A DNA stretch of 63,000 nucleotides from Cylindrobasidium torrendii FP15055 ss-10 (lineage: Eukaryota; Basidiomycota; Agaricomycetes; Agaricales; Physalacriaceae): NCBI GenBank assembly GCA_000934385.1, contig KN880573.1, positions 1-63,000 of the forward strand, read 5' to 3'. The notes under the pieces are model-generated. The model searched no databases, was not told the DNA's origin, and saw only the letters and a program-made list of their open reading frames with translations. Below, in pieces: positions 12,282 through 25,184 of the stretch. The first letter of the stretch is position 1. Every line of letters begins with the position of its first letter. The position numbers and the translations under genes are program-made.

Positions 12282-12926
12282 CTATACGGCCGCCGTTGCT
12301 TGTCGCTCTTGCCAGAGCTGATGTAGCACGTCTGAGAACGCCAGCTTGCCCACATGCGCGTTCTGCTCAAACCGCTGTACCATCCACCGCTCAAGCCCAT
12401 CCGCCGCGGTACGCCATATTGCCATACGCGCTTGCACCTCTGCCGTTTGCCGGAATGAGGTGTGGTTTTGGGATGTGGGCCTGTACTCAATATGTTCGAC
12501 ACAGGTTGCGAACTGAGAGAGTGATAGGTTCACAGAGGTGATGGATGTCCGCTGGTTGATAGGATCCACAAAGGATATTTCACGCACATAGGCGTCCTCA
12601 GAGCCGCCAAAGAACTTGAGGAATAGTGTCAGAACGGTGAAGAGGACAGGGCAAGCCCGAACAACCACGCACCCTGAGAATCCAACCTGGTGTTTTTTGC
12701 TTGCAGCCCAATACCCGCTCCGTCCGAATCACGCCTGTTACTGGGTCCACTGTACGATCCAGTACGTCCACGCTGATGACATGGGAACATTTTGGGTTGG
12801 GGTATTTTCGCCACATTCCAATGATAACATGCGACCATGGGTGACTGACGACAGTTCGTCAGAGGGCGCTGGGAATTTGACAAAGCGTACGCACTCGTAG
12901 TCGAAGGCTTGGTTGAAGAAATGCAT
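12282..12926 (-). CDS. UPS2: PRELI/MSF1-domain lipid-transfer protein, Ups2-like
   Basis: Three main exons: a 32-nt first exon (MHFFNQAFDYE), a second with MWRKYPNPKCSHVISVDVLD, and a third with FFGGSEDAYVREISFVDPIN and a VQRFEQNAHVGK end. This is the PRELI/MSF1 domain over the whole protein of about 190 residues. The WRKYPN and HVISVDVL motifs, the GG-VRE-S-VD segment and the RF-NA-KGK-like end fit yeast Ups2 better than Ups1. Ups2-Mdm35 moves phosphatidylserine across the mitochondrial intermembrane space. A second family member at 43320-44146 fits Ups1. First intron GTGCGT donor follows the TAC GA of the Tyr-Glu codons. Confidence 0.87.
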
Positions 12927-13263
12927 CTCCGGTAGAATTAGGGAGAAAATACAGATAGAAGGGAAATCTAGAGGCAGCCTTGGAGGTCGTGTGAGTAAGA
13001 GGCAAAAGAGGAGGCTTTGCGGAGCGTTATGGCATATCTTCCGGGTCGGCCGCTTCGGCACGATGGGCATTTGATGAGCACGTGAAATTACCATCCCGTC
13101 GCGCAAAACCGAATCTTACTGCAGGCCGGACGGAGGAGTTCAACTCGGAGCTGGCACTCATGAATTTCACCGACAACGCCCGCCAAATAACAAACAAATA
13201 AAAATACTGGAATATTCATTCATGCAAGTAATACACACACACACACGCGCGACAAAATCCACA
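12927..13263. other. intergenic region with a short AC microsatellite
   Basis: About 340 bp between the UPS2-like start and the stop of the ABC transporter gene. An (AC)n run of about 14-16 nt followed by GCGCG lies at 13232-13250. No gene is visible. Confidence 0.55.
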
Positions 13264-16120
13264 CTATACAACTTTGCCAGCTGCTCCACGAAGCTCAGCG
13301 AGTCGAGCCCGCATCTTCGGCCTACACGGCCGGTTAGTACAAATGAAATCCAACAGTAACAATGTATACGCACACTTCGAGCAACTTTGACTCAATGGCC
13401 TGTTTCTCGGTCTGAAGTGCAAGGCGTCGCTCCGCATCCAGCTTAGTGCTAAATCAGTCGCGGTCAGTTTGTACCATGGGAATGTACATCAACCACTTAC
13501 AAGACATATCCTCCCTGTCCGTCATATTGTAGAATCATCGCATGATACTGCCAAAGTGACGGCCGGTGCGACACGGTGAGCACCGTTATTCCCAACTTTG
13601 CAGCGTGTTCCATCATCATGCCCTCCATGTCTGGAGGGACAAGTGACGTTGCCTCGTCCAGGATGGCGTACTGATGGCAAGTCAGCGTGTATCCACCTTC
13701 ATGGGCCGCAAGGGTACCTTGGGGTTGTGATAGAAGAGGCGCGCCCATGCAATCTTCTGCTGGTCACCTCCACTCAACGCCTCACGCCACTCCCGCGCCG
13801 CATCCCAACCTCCTTCGCGTTCAACAACGTTTCCCATGCGCACGGCATCCAATACCTGCATCAAGTCATCGTCGGTGATACCACCTTGCAAGGACAAGTG
13901 TCAGTAACAGGGCGCTGTTGAGCTACTTGACGCACGGGCATCCATGTCGGCTTTGGAATGAGGGTAGATGACTTGGTCTCGCAGCGTTCCCAGCGATAGA
14001 TACGGCCGTTGCGGAATCAGAATGAACTCAGACGCGACAGGCTTGCGAACTACGCCTCCATACACCGGCCATAAACCACCAAGAATACGGAAAAGAGAGC
14101 TCTTGCCGCAACCTAAGATATAACCATCAGCTCGTGTTTTTTCTCAAGATCAGGACGGGGGTATTACCGTTTGGACCCACAATCAATAGATTTTGCTACA
14201 CAAAAGCGTAAATCCTGCGAAACGTGGACAACGAAATGAAGCCGCACCCCTTGCCGTATATGGAAGCTCAACCTCTTGACGAGAACATCTCCATTAGGCG
14301 TAACAATGGGGACATTTTCGAACTGGATATCCTCTGAGAGAATGATCTCTCCGCGGCCGCGGATAACTCAAAAGAGTATTAGATGTCTACATGTGGAAAG
14401 TGGGTATGAACGTACTTTGTGCGTTCTCTCCAAAAGTTGCACTGGTAATAAGTGCCTTCTCGTACTTGCTCTTCTTGACATCCTCCATGGTGTCCAACAG
14501 AAGTGATACACGAGCGGTATATCCAGCAAGTTCGGAAAGGTCTTTGTACGAGTACATGACGCGGCCCATTGCATCTATAGATCATTAGCGCTTGTGACGG
14601 TGACAGAGGTCCGTACTACTGACCAGACGCAGACAGCAGGAGTCTTCGGTTGGTCACAAAACCCTGAGTACGCTTGCCCATATCCAGTGCACCGGTCCCA
14701 GGCAGCCTAAGAAACACTGGGATTCCACAGAGAGCAAGCTATAAGACGGTGAGTATTTATGAGAGACGTTGCAAACTACTCTTACGCCAAAGCTTCCCCA
14801 CAACCATTTGATGATCCCTTCCTCAATGCAACCGAACCACCAGCGTTTGTCGAGAGTCTTGTTCTCGTGCCGCATTACCTTGGCATAGTCACGTTCAATG
14901 AGCATTTTCTCCGTTTCCTCTCCCTTCAAGAACGCAATCTCCTCAGAAAACTCGGCTAGCCGTGAATGGGTATGGCGCAGCTCCCCGGCGTACTGTGCAG
15001 ACATGGCAGTGTACGTCCCAAGGGGTGGTGTGAGGTACCGAACTGAAGATGGATAATGAGAGTTCACAGCAAAGAATTGGTCTATGGTGTGGACGTACGA
15101 AGAGCTGCACTCGATTGCACCAGGATAGTCAATACCAAGAGACCTTCGGCACCGACATTTTGCGACAACTGATAGTTGTACAAAATGACATCGAGAGTAG
15201 GCTTTGCAAGGTTGGAGTAAATGCTCGCTAGATGAATCGAGAACTTCTGTATATCGTGGGTTATCATCCTGGAGAGCATTGTTACTGGAAATTCCCCCAT
15301 GGCGTAAGTTGGATACGCACTGGTCGGGATTCTTTATTCTGTCATCAAGATTGGCTGGGTGGTCATGTCAGATCTACCAGTCGAGAAAGAGCCAAAAAAG
15401 ATATCATACAAAGCTTGTAGTACACTTTCCCCTGTGCGCCTTCGTCTGCGTCACCCAGGTACTTTTGCAGCACGACATTGGTCAGACGCGTCCGGTAGGC
15501 GATGCTGAGCTTGTTCTGGATATAGCTGAGCCAACTGTTGGTCCAAGTCGCAGGAATGGCGACAAGAAGCCATCGTGTGATGTTGAAGAAGAACGCCGCT
15601 GGCTTGACGCGCACCAGACTAGAAACAATACTGAGGTGATGGTCAGTTTGCTGAATGCACTAAGCGCCGCATCTGACATACCGACCGTCCAGGGCAGCAA
15701 CATAGAGGGATATGATTGTGCGAAGTACGAGCAGGGTGGAGTGCATGACAAGAAGCATGGCTAATGAGGACATCAGATTGAGGGCCAAGAACCACAACTC
15801 CAAGTATGCTGACCTTCCTTCGAGCGGACACCAGGGATTACGATGCGCAAGATGGCTCCCAGTCGTTGGTAGAACACCGCATCTACAGCCACACGTGTCG
15901 TGTTGCCATCATCCTTGCCTTTGCCTTTGCCCCGCCTTGACTTTGACCGCGACGATCCACCACCTCTGGTTAAGCTTGCATAGGTCGCGCCAAGTACGTA
16001 GAGAATAAACGCGCTGTTGAGGATCTTCTGGATGAGTGGCCGTCGTGCTGAGTATGAGTTCGCCAGTTGGACGTAGTGCTTGGACCAGTCTTGAGCGCGC
16101 AACGTAGCGAAGGGTGTCAT
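13264..16120 (-). CDS. peroxisomal ABCD-subfamily half-transporter (PXA1/PXA2 type)
   Basis: A spliced gene of roughly 770 residues with about ten introns. The N-terminus has a helix ([19 protein letters not shown]), a basic Ser/Arg/Gly-Lys linker, and then the family block [15 protein letters not shown]. The membrane domain contains [20 protein letters not shown] and [14 protein letters not shown] and [18 protein letters not shown] segments, which are hallmark ALDP/PXA sequences. The nucleotide-binding domain has Walker A GPNGCGKSS (interrupted by an intron at about 14113-14168), signature [14 protein letters not shown], Walker B YAILDEAT and a switch-region TVSHRP. The start is the ATG at 16120. 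ABCD transporters import long-chain acyl-CoA into peroxisomes for beta-oxidation as dimers of half-transporters. I cannot decide between PXA1 and PXA2. Confidence 0.9.
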
Positions 16121-16439
16121 GATGGCCTGCACGCAAGAGAGGCTACCAGGTAGACCCAGTTAAGAGCGAGTGTTTGCCGACTCTGCGTAATCAGACAGAG
16201 TGCAAAAGAAAGGGTAAGCCCGGACGGAAGCGCAACTGGCGCTGGTGGTGGTGGTGATGGCAGAAAACAAGAATGGCAAGATGATCAGCTCGCTATTTCA
16301 TGTACGTGGTGCGGGGGAAATGGCATGTGATACCGGCAATCGCGGTCACGATCACCGAGCACTGGAGAGACAGCGCGCTCACAGAAAACAAATGTTCTTT
16401 TCAGGGAAGATATTTCTCTATCTTACTCCCTATCACTGT
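16121..16439. other. intergenic region upstream of the ABC transporter
   Basis: About 320 bp between two minus-strand genes, holding the ABC transporter promoter and the 3' end of the nucleotidase-like gene. A short GGT repeat lies near 16240-16256. I see no gene. Confidence 0.5.
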
Positions 16440-17605
16440 TTACCTCGTAACATCACTATCGTTTTCCTTCAGCCACTGCACAACCCCGGGCCAATCGTTG
16501 ACTCTTCGCAAAGGAACGCCCTCGGGAATCTCGAAAACGTCCTGGTCAGAGTTCAGCGTGTGTCTGTTTTACTCGTTTCCAAACATGTCACCTCTTCCCA
16601 AAAACGCTTCCCTCCTTCGGCAAGCAGGCGAACGTCGAACCCCATCGCCTCTGCAGAGTCGCTGGGCCCACATATCCTCTTGTTCCACTCGTAGTCACCA
16701 AAGAGCAATACCGGGATGGCCTGGGGAGCTGTTGCGCATTGAATCGCATTCTCCGACGAATCGTCTATCAAAACCACCGCACCCAGATCCGCGCAAACCT
16801 AGCACGCGCGATTTACCCTCGCCCGAGAGGTAAAAATGGCTCGGCTACTCACCTCCGCTTTGCTCAGTCTGGTCACCACTTCACGAAATTCACCGTCTTT
16901 GCTGGCATTCTGGAATTGGCCTGTGCATATGATACGCTCAAAGCAATCTTGATCATCGTTAGTACCACGTGACAACAAACAACATCAAAATGCATTCACT
17001 CACTCGGGAAATGTTTGTTGAGCCAATCCCAACTGTGAGTGTGGTAGTCAGGGCTCCTGGCAGTGACAATGACGATTCGGTATCCCAGCTCCTTCAGAGC
17101 CTGTACGCCCTCAAGGGCTCCGGCAACGGGCTTGGCCTCAAACAGACGAGACGTCTGGTAGAAGGCCGCCACCTTTTCGAATGTTTCCTTGGGAGAGCCC
17201 CAGAATGGGTTCTGCGCTAAATTGAAGCACTGTCATGGGGAAGAAAACGGACAGGTCGCCATACCTTCCAGTAATAATAGTCTACAAATGCATCAGAATT
17301 GGGTACTAAGTGAGTCAACTGGAATGCCCGTACAGTAGAAATCGTCGACCGTCATGTTAGTCCCGTAGACATCGTTGTGCCACTCTGAGAGTACGTGATT
17401 GGTGCACGACAGAACGTCATCTAAGCCATCGTTAACGATGCCCGCTCCCGTTAAAGAATAATTTGGACGAGCCTAAATCGCAAGCCACAACACGTCCATG
17501 AGGCTTTGGCGCAAGTTTATCAAAGTCCTCAAAATCTTTCTGGGTATGGACACTGTTGGGCTCATTTTGCCTCTCCAGAGAGCGTCTAGTTTCAGCGGCA
17601 GACAT
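16440..17605 (-). CDS. HAD-superfamily NT5C-like nucleotidase
   Basis: Spliced product of roughly 300 residues. The start at 17605 gives MSAAETRRSLERQNEP. The catalytic DxD motif reads VACDLDDVL after removing a GC-AG intron that splits it. Further blocks are HVLSEWHNDVYGTNMTVDDF, GVQALKELGYRIVIVTAR (HAD motif II), SWDWLNKHFP and VVLIDDSSENAIQCA (motif III/IV acidic pair). The tail PLRRVNDWPGVVQWL ends at 16440. The fold and motif order match the cytosolic 5'(3')-deoxyribonucleotidase type (NT5C family). The substrate is not shown by the sequence. Several short introns interrupt it. Confidence 0.75.
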
Positions 17606-17896
17606 AAGTGGTGATGAGGGGATAAGGCCGAATCACTGGCGGTGGGTAGTCGATCGCGCACGATCGCCGCCAGTGTTTAACCGCATTCAGTTCCAATACA
17701 CACATATACTAAATGTACAGACGGTAAGTAAAACGATTCGAAACAGGGAATATGCAATGCTACACAGTACAGTAGGTATAAGATCATAGATGGGCAATAC
17801 GCGCGTATGCCTGCAAAGAGTAGAAGAAGACGCGTCCTGTGTCCATATTATCGTAAAGAAAGCAAAAGAATTCAGGCAGGTAACAGCAAGCCAACA

Positions 17897-20800
17897 TTAG
17901 TCCTCGTCCGGAACAGGCGTCATGTTGGGGGTATCCGTCACCGAGCTTGGTAGGGATTCCTGCTCCTCTTGTTCCCTTTCCTCATTTTCCTCGAGCGCGC
18001 GCGCCTTGGCAGCAACATGTCCCTCGCCATAATTTGGATCGCCAGCACTGTCCTCGCGGTCTAGCTGGCTTTCGAATTCCTGGATCCTCTTCTGCAATGC
18101 AACCATCCACGGATGTGTCTGCATGAGTTCGTGTGCCGTAGGCCGCTGGCTAGGGTCGATGGTAAGGCATGTTTTGATAAAGTCGACGCCGATGTCCGAC
18201 ATTTGGTCAGGATCTGGTAGTGGAGGGTGTTGGGTCGCTACCCCAATATGATACATGATAGCCCTGGTGTTGTCAGCGCCAAAGCACATCCACAAGAAGA
18301 AAGACGGCGTACCATTCGTTATCCAGATGACTCCAAGGCTTCTTCCCAGTGGCAAATTCTAGTACAACACATCCAAGTGACCAGATATCCATTGCGCCGT
18401 TCCGACCAGCCTTGCTGTTCTTGATAACCTCTGGCGACATATACATGGGTGTACCGGTCAAGTTGTTATTGACCCCAACCGCTTCCAGTGACATTGCAGG
18501 AACGTTATGTGTAGTACGATGCTGCTTTTTGGCGATAATTTTCGCAGCACCGAAGTCAGCGAGTTTGAGAATTCCCTGATGGTCGAGCAAGATATCTGAA
18601 AACGGTCAGACAGATGGGGCATATAGATGCGGAGCACGCACTCTCAGGCTTGATATCACGATGAACAACACCTTGCGCATGCAGATAATCGAGGCCCTCA
18701 AGTAGCTGCATTGTATAGAGTTGGCTGACTTCTTCATCCTCTATCCTGCCATGTTCGAGTAATTCGCCCAGCGTACCGTTCTCGCAATACTCCTCGAAGA
18801 TGAACACCTTGTCGCGATGGACCTCAATGCCGTAGTATTCAACGATATTCGGATGGCGCAACATCTCCATGACTCGCAACTCGTCCTTGATTTGTTGGTA
18901 AAGATTGTGCATTCCTGACACTTCCTGGCACTTGATTTCCTTCACAGCCATCAACGACCCCGAATCCAGGTTCAATCCCATATACACTGAGCCAAAAGCG
19001 CCGGCACCAATGAACTTTCCTTGCTGCCATTTGATAGCAATGTTCGAGCTCGAATTGGCGAGAACGACTAGAGATCGGTCCTCGAGCTTCTCGATGTCAA
19101 GGACTCGTCCGACCATACGGAAGCCACTGCCAACAGATTGCAGGTTCTCGTCGACCTGCTGCAAAGATACCATTGCATGTTCCCAGAATCTGCGCGTACC
19201 CTCGTCGACAATCCCGAGGTTGCTATCACAAGAGAAAGTCTCAAAAAACTTGTCAGTTGCAGCCGCCGTAACACGCTGCTTCGCCATTTGTTCCATCATC
19301 TCCTTCTCCGAGCGATTGGATCGCGCACCGAGGATATCGAAATGGCCCGTGAGCAGAGTCATGCATTGAGCGACGCCCTGACGAAGGATGATGAACTGTT
19401 GTTCTGGCAAATGCAGGATGCTGCGAGCAGTACACTGGAAGGTGAACTCGAGGGCGCTAACGGCCCATTTGAACGTTTTCTGTTCATTGGGATTGCAATC
19501 CTCGCATATGAAGGTCAACCAAGAGATGGCTAGCTCGATGAGAAGGCGATTGAAGCCTGTGGGTGTAGATCTCTCCATCGTGCGTTGTGCGTATTGGCCG
19601 TGCTCTGCTCCAAAGGAATACCAGTTTTGCATCAATTCTTTGGTTCGCTCCGTCAAAACAGTTGCCTTTTGAACATCCGGAACAGCGGAGACAATTGACT
19701 CTGCAAGACGCTGGATTTTCTCGTTCATTTTAACCAGGGGAGCATCCACCCGGGAAAGATGCGCCTTGGACTCGACAGTGCAATCCATTGGGATGAGCGG
19801 TTTGTCGATTGGTTGTCCGACGTCATTAGTGCGCGCAAACTCTGTCGCCAGCGACTCCTTAGCTAATGCAAGACGACGAAGACCGCCGTCTGCAACGATA
19901 CGCATACGGTTATCCGGGAGCCCGATCTTCGTTTGGGGTATGGTGACATAGTGTATATCGCCGGTCCAGTGGAAAGGTTCGGAGGGCGAGAGAAACATGA
20001 CGAACTGAGAGGGCTCTTCCTTTTCGTCGCGCTGTTGGTCGGTAACATCGTCCTCGTCAGCATGCAAGCGCTCCTCGTTGAGAATTTCGGATGGATTATA
20101 CGCGTCGGTCATGATACGCGCGATGAGAGCTTCGTTTTGACACAGAGACGGTGAAGCAAGGACGTAAATACCGTCACTCTCAAATTGGTCCGTATAGACC
20201 AGGATGAATCCACGGTCGGCTAGGTGGCGGAAGACGTGAGCGACGATGTCAGGATTCAAATTGTATTCGGCAGAGTTTGTGAATCGTTGGGTGAGCATCC
20301 TGAACATGCATGAGCCCTGAGGATCATACAGTCTTAAGCAGCCTACCGTGCATAGCGCTGTATTTTGCGATATCGCAGGCGAGATTGATCCAACATCCTA
20401 GTATACCATTCCGCGGTCTTGCCAGCCGCCTCTTCTGTCTTCGCTGTGGGGGGCCGTCTGACCTGGGTGTCGAAGTGATTGACGAGTCGTACAATGAGTC
20501 GTTGCATTAGCGTGCTGTGAACATGAATAAATGCGAGCGTAGGGGAGTCAAAATTACATACCAGAGATGTTCCGCGACTTTAGCGGATGCACCAGCAATG
20601 GTCATACTGATATCAATAAACGTTGGCCACTGGGCTTCCAGGACGTCCGTTTCCTTGAAATGGAGATGCTTGGAACCAAGTCGGAGCTTCATGTGAATCA
20701 GACGGAAGAACATGGTGAGGGCTTCCAGGATCGCGCGCTCATAGTCCGGTGGAAGACAGTCGGGCAATGACCAACGTCCTAGTGTATCTGATGTGCGATA

Positions 20801-22042
20801 GCTTTCGTACTGACGCATGAGAGTGCAGGCTAGTCCGAGGGCCAGCCGTAGGTCATCCGTCATTTGGTCTACGATGACCGAGGAGGCGTTCTTTGGGTTT
20901 TTCGGGTCGCGGAGGTTGGTCAAACTGTCCAAGTCCCGGATGTTGGCGGTTCGGACTTGTAAGCACGCCAGTGCAAGACGTGTAGGGAACGAAATGAGAG
21001 GCAGGATCGCCTCTTCGAATGAGGGGAGCCCCATTGTCTGGAACATGGGCATGTGCTGTAGTTGGATGTTACGGACGAGATTGATGTAGTCGTGTATTGA
21101 CCCTAACGCGCCCTTCTCGAAAGTCCGCTGCATCGACTCTTCCTTGAGGACGCGGTCAACGAATGATGATCCATCGACTTTATTAGCGCCTGAGGAAGTA
21201 GCTATGGGCTTCTCTGCGTTGGTGTAGGGAGCCTTAACGTCCAGCGTCTCGCTTCCCGTCCAGCGCTTCAATCCTCTGATTTGCTCTTGAATTTGCGAAA
21301 TAACAGTGGACCAGAGGTTGAGGACGTCCCACCGTTGCTGGAAGGGAGCCTCCAGCGCGTTGGGCTTGTCCCTGAAGAAGTGCTTTAAACTCGGATATAG
21401 CGAGTGCGCGATGTCGAGGCGGGAGAGGAGGTCATTGACTTGCTCGCCAGCATTGCGCTCTGAGTTGGGATTGACGCGGAAAGTAATGACATCCTTCAAG
21501 ACATCGTCGACAAAGCGCAGGCGAGCGGATTCGACGGTCTTGCGTTCTTCCTCTACAGATTTACCGTGGAACTTGGCGCGTAGGCCTAGCCAGATGTTGA
21601 GCCGGACGTCATTCTCCTTGTTGGCTGCATTTTCGAGTACTCGTTGGATCCGCGTCTTTTCGGTTTTGAGTACGTCGCCTGACAATACTGACGCAAACAA
21701 GAGTTGCCATTCTAAACGCGCTTTGGACTCTGCGTCGGTTGGTCGCGCGAAATCTCCGTCACTGAGCAGCGCTGTTGGACGTATTATCTCATTGTCCTCG
21801 TCCTCCGCGCCGTCTTCAGGGCCTTCGAGATGGCTAGACTTTGCACGGTAAAGTAGCTGAAATTGACTATAGTTGGAATCCTGCCGCGAAGACCACGATG
21901 GCGTACGGGGGCCCACTGGAGTAGGGCTGGGCCGCCCTCGTAATAATGGAGGGGACGGGTAGGCCGCGAAACGGGAGGCGGGATAGTCATAGTGTGAACC
22001 GTCCTGTTCGTCCTCTTCCCGGACTGGGTAGAGACGAGACAT
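17897..22042 (-). CDS. SSK2: Ssk2/Ssk22/Wis4-type MAP kinase kinase kinase of the HOG pathway
   Basis: A product of roughly 1,300 residues. The start is placed at 22042 (MSRLYPVREED); an upstream in-frame ATG at 22093 would add 17 residues. The long N-terminal half is the conserved Ssk2/MEKK4 regulatory region (for example KARLEWQLLFASVLSGDVLK and RIQRVLENAANKENDVR). The C-terminal kinase domain has glycine loop GAGAFGSVY, lysine in AVKEIK, catalytic HRDIKPEN (split by an intron), DFGAAK and GTPMYMSPEVI. An acidic tail follows with a Glu/Gln-rich segment. The family phosphorylates the MAPKK Pbs2 downstream of a two-component phosphorelay in osmotic stress. It is divergent from RBG1 with a 120-bp gap. 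Confidence 0.93.
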
Positions 22043-22162
22043 AACGAGGTGAGTGATGGTACAGGTCGAAGTGGAGACCTCGCGCTCGATCATCGTATGC
22101 CTTACTCTTGATATCTGCCTGCCATCAACTACATAGTATTAGCGCCGCTCGCATTCACCGCC
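22043..22162. promoter_or_regulatory. short bidirectional promoter SSK2/RBG1
   Basis: Only 120 bp separate the start codons of the two divergent genes, or 69 bp if the SSK2 start is at 22093. Both promoters must overlap or lie inside transcribed leaders. I see no clear TATA element. Confidence 0.6.
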
Positions 22163-23846
22163 ATGGGTATCGTTGAAAAGGTAGCTATAACATACACTCC
22201 TATACGACGGCTCTGGTATAACATCGGGCCAGATAAAAGAGGTGGAGGGTGCGTGCAAGATTGGTGCATGCGACCACCGTTCATTCTGGATTAGAGGAGA
22301 TGGCCCGCACTCAGAAAAACAAGGCCACAGAATACCATCTTGGCCTTCTCAAGGCAAAACTTGCTCGTTATCGTGCGCAACTGCTGGAACCTGCGGCCAA
22401 GTCGGGTGGTGGTGGCACAGGCTTTGATGTACAGAAAGCTGGAGACGCTCGAGTTGCGTTGATTGGATTTCCGTCTGTGGGAAAGGTGTGTCGCGATATT
22501 GAAGATTGATTCTCTTTCCTCATGGCTATGCCAGTCCACACTTCTCAATAAATTGACCCACACGGCCTCTGAAGCGGCCGCTTATGAGTTCACAACTCTT
22601 ACTGCAATCCCTGGTGTCATTGAGTACAAGGGCGCACGCATACAACTTCTCGATCTTCCTGGTATCGTTGAAGGCGCTAGTCAAGGCCGCGGTCGTGGAC
22701 GACAGGTGGTGTCAAGTGAGCGTATTCAGCATCAGCATCCATTCAAAAACCAAACGCACCATAGCTGCAAAGACTGCTGATCTCATTCTCATCATCCTCG
22801 ATGCCACGAAGTCGGATGAGCAGCGACGTTTGCTCGAGATAGAACTTGATACCGTAGGCATCAGGCTCAATAAGCAACGGCCAGATGTTGTTTTCAAGAG
22901 GAAGACTACAGGTGGAATTACCGTACGCGCGCATAATATTGGTGATGTCTGGCTCATTCCCTCCAGTTCACAGCAACTGTGAAACTCACTAAGACGGATG
23001 AAAAAACAATACGAACAATCCTCGCAGGATGTGGGTCAGTCGGTTCTTTGGACATCGCGTGACTAACTCAGAGGTAGACAAGCTGCACAATTGCGATGTG
23101 ATGATTCGGGAAGATGTAGGCAGGAAAAACCTGGCCCTCCCTGTTGCTGAGAATATTGACAGATCACTACCGACGAGTTCATCGACGTTCTAATTGGTGT
23201 GTCTGCAACTTTGGCCGGCCATTGCCTTGCTAAGCCAGTTTGTAGGCACAAGGAAATACATCCCATGTGTTTGTACGTACACTCTTCTTTACACACGATA
23301 ATTAGGCTGAGCTGCCTTAGACGTTTACAACAAAGTCGACGCAATCAGTTTGGAACAAGTTGACAAACTCGCACGAACACCAAGAACCGTGGTAATTAGT
23401 GCTGAGATGGATCTCAAGTACGTTGTTGATTTCGCCAACTCAACCTCAACTCGACACTAACTAACGAGACCCTCAGCCTTGAGTATCTAGTGGATAGAAT
23501 TTGGGAACACTTGAACATGGTCAAAGTCTACACAAAGAAGCGCGGAGTCCACCCTGATCTTGATGACCCAATTTGCATGCGCAAGGGTTCAACCATCGAG
23601 CACGTCTGCGACGGCGTCCATCGCTCGCTTGCACCCAATTTCAAGTATGCGCTTGTCTGGGTGAGTCGTTCTTTCGTGTTGAAAAACCCGGAATTAAAGC
23701 ATGTTCAGGGTAAATCTAGTAAATTCAACCCTCATGCCCAGAAAGTGGGATTAAATCATCTCGTACAAGACGAGGACGTTGTCTCGAGTGAGTGATCTCC
23801 CCTTCCTATCCAATGTTACTCATGCTGCGTAGTCTTTACAAAGTAG
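22163..23846 (+). CDS. RBG1: Rbg1/DRG1 translation GTPase
   Basis: Spliced product of about 370 residues, family length. Exon 1 encodes MGIVEK; exon 2 is only 16 nt (22233-22248) and, with exon 3 starting at 22295, gives [18 protein letters not shown]1 is GFPSVGKSTLLNKL (split by an intron), G3 is DLPGIVEGA followed by GRGRGRQV, and G4 is YNKVD. The C-terminal TGS domain includes [17 protein letters not shown] and HNCDVMI-type segments. The last exon adds only FTK after a split isoleucine codon and stops at 23846. DRG/Rbg GTPases bind ribosomes with partner Tma46/Dfrp1 and support translation. At least eight introns. Confidence 0.93.
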
Positions 23847-23986
23847 TTTGGCGTTACAAACATTTTGTACATTTAGGCGTCTCTCAATTACCCAAACTAT
23901 AGGTTGTTCAATATTCAATACACAATGAAAGTACATACATGGGACGCTATGTAAGCTACGGCCAGAAAAGATGACACACACTCCTT

Positions 23987-25184
23987 CTACCGACCTGCAC
24001 CTCCTGCGCCTCCGAATTGCTCGGCGAGAGACCTCATAGATGGATCGGACATCAGCTCCTCCATTGAGGGCATGCTGCCTGATTGGACACGGTTCATCTG
24101 TGGACTGGTAAGATGGGAAGTTCAATGCGAGGTGAATACGTGCCATGTTTGCCAGAGCAGGGTTTTGCATAAGGCTGGCGAGACCTGTTTGATTTCAGTA
24201 TTCAGAACAAGGCCAAAACTTGTAGAATACGGACCGCCGTTTTGAGCCATCTGCTGAGCCATCTGCATGACCTGTGGATTGTTCATCATGCTCGCAAAGT
24301 CGGGCATCCCTCCACCACCCGCACCGCCCATGCCCATACCACGCAACATATCCGCAACTCCGCCTAGATCACCCATTGGATTTGCTGCTGCTGGGGCGGT
24401 GTTGGTGGTAATCTCGTCTGTACCGATCTGCTTCTTAGCTAGGTCCAATGCACTCTTCAGACCGGCGTTGCTGGGCTCAACAGCTAGACCACGTTCAAAT
24501 GCAGAGGCAGCGTTAGAGAAGTCGGACAGTGCATAGTACGCATGACTGGTGAGAATGTCAGGAAGAATGGATTGGGGAGAACGAGGAACGCACCCTAGGC
24601 GGTGGTAAGACTTCACATACGCCGGATCAATTTTGATGGCTTCCTCAGCGTCCCCAACGGCAGAGATATGGTCGCCCTTGCTGCTGTATGCGGCGGCACG
24701 ATTGGAATAATAAATTGGACTCTTAGGGTCTAGTGCAATGGCTTCAGTGTAGGCCGCAATAGCGTCATCGAATTGCTTCGTCGACATCAGCTGGTTTCCC
24801 TTTTGCTTCAACTTCTCTGCGTTCGCCTTGTCATCGGCACTAGTTGGCACAGAAGACGTTGATGCGGTGGGGGCAGACGTGGACGGCGCCGATGTGGAGC
24901 CAACCTTGCTTGCAGTCTTGAGATACACATCGAAAATGCTCTGGAGATTCGCAGGCTTGATACTGAGCCCTTTCGTGGTATCTTCGTCGGCAGGGTCAAA
25001 GCCAAATGCTTCACCGATGCACTGAACTGCATCTAGATCAGACGCGTAGCATGCCAGATAATAAAGAATGCTGACTTGCGATATTTATCGACTCTGAATC
25101 ATCATCTTTCACTGTCCCATCTTCTACAGATTGGCGGAGGAAGTCGATGACGGCGAGCGCTAATCTTTGCTTCGCGGCGGACAT
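23987..25184 (-). CDS. SGT2: Sgt2, TPR co-chaperone of the GET pathway
   Basis: Spliced product of roughly 340 residues. The N-terminus (MSAAKQRLALAVIDFLRQS) is the SGTA/Sgt2 homodimerisation and Get4/5-binding region. The linker is Ser/Thr/Pro-rich. Three TPRs follow, with AEKLKQKGNQLMSTKQFDDA, YYSNRAAAYSSKGDHISAV and a YALSDFSNAASAFERGL block. The C-terminus is rich in Gly, Met, Gln and Asn, with PQVMQMAQQMAQ and NPALANM, and ends GAGR. This is the region that binds tail-anchor segments. Sgt2 hands tail-anchored proteins to Get3 in the cytosol. It faces PRP19 across an 81-bp shared promoter and converges on RBG1. Confidence 0.93.
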
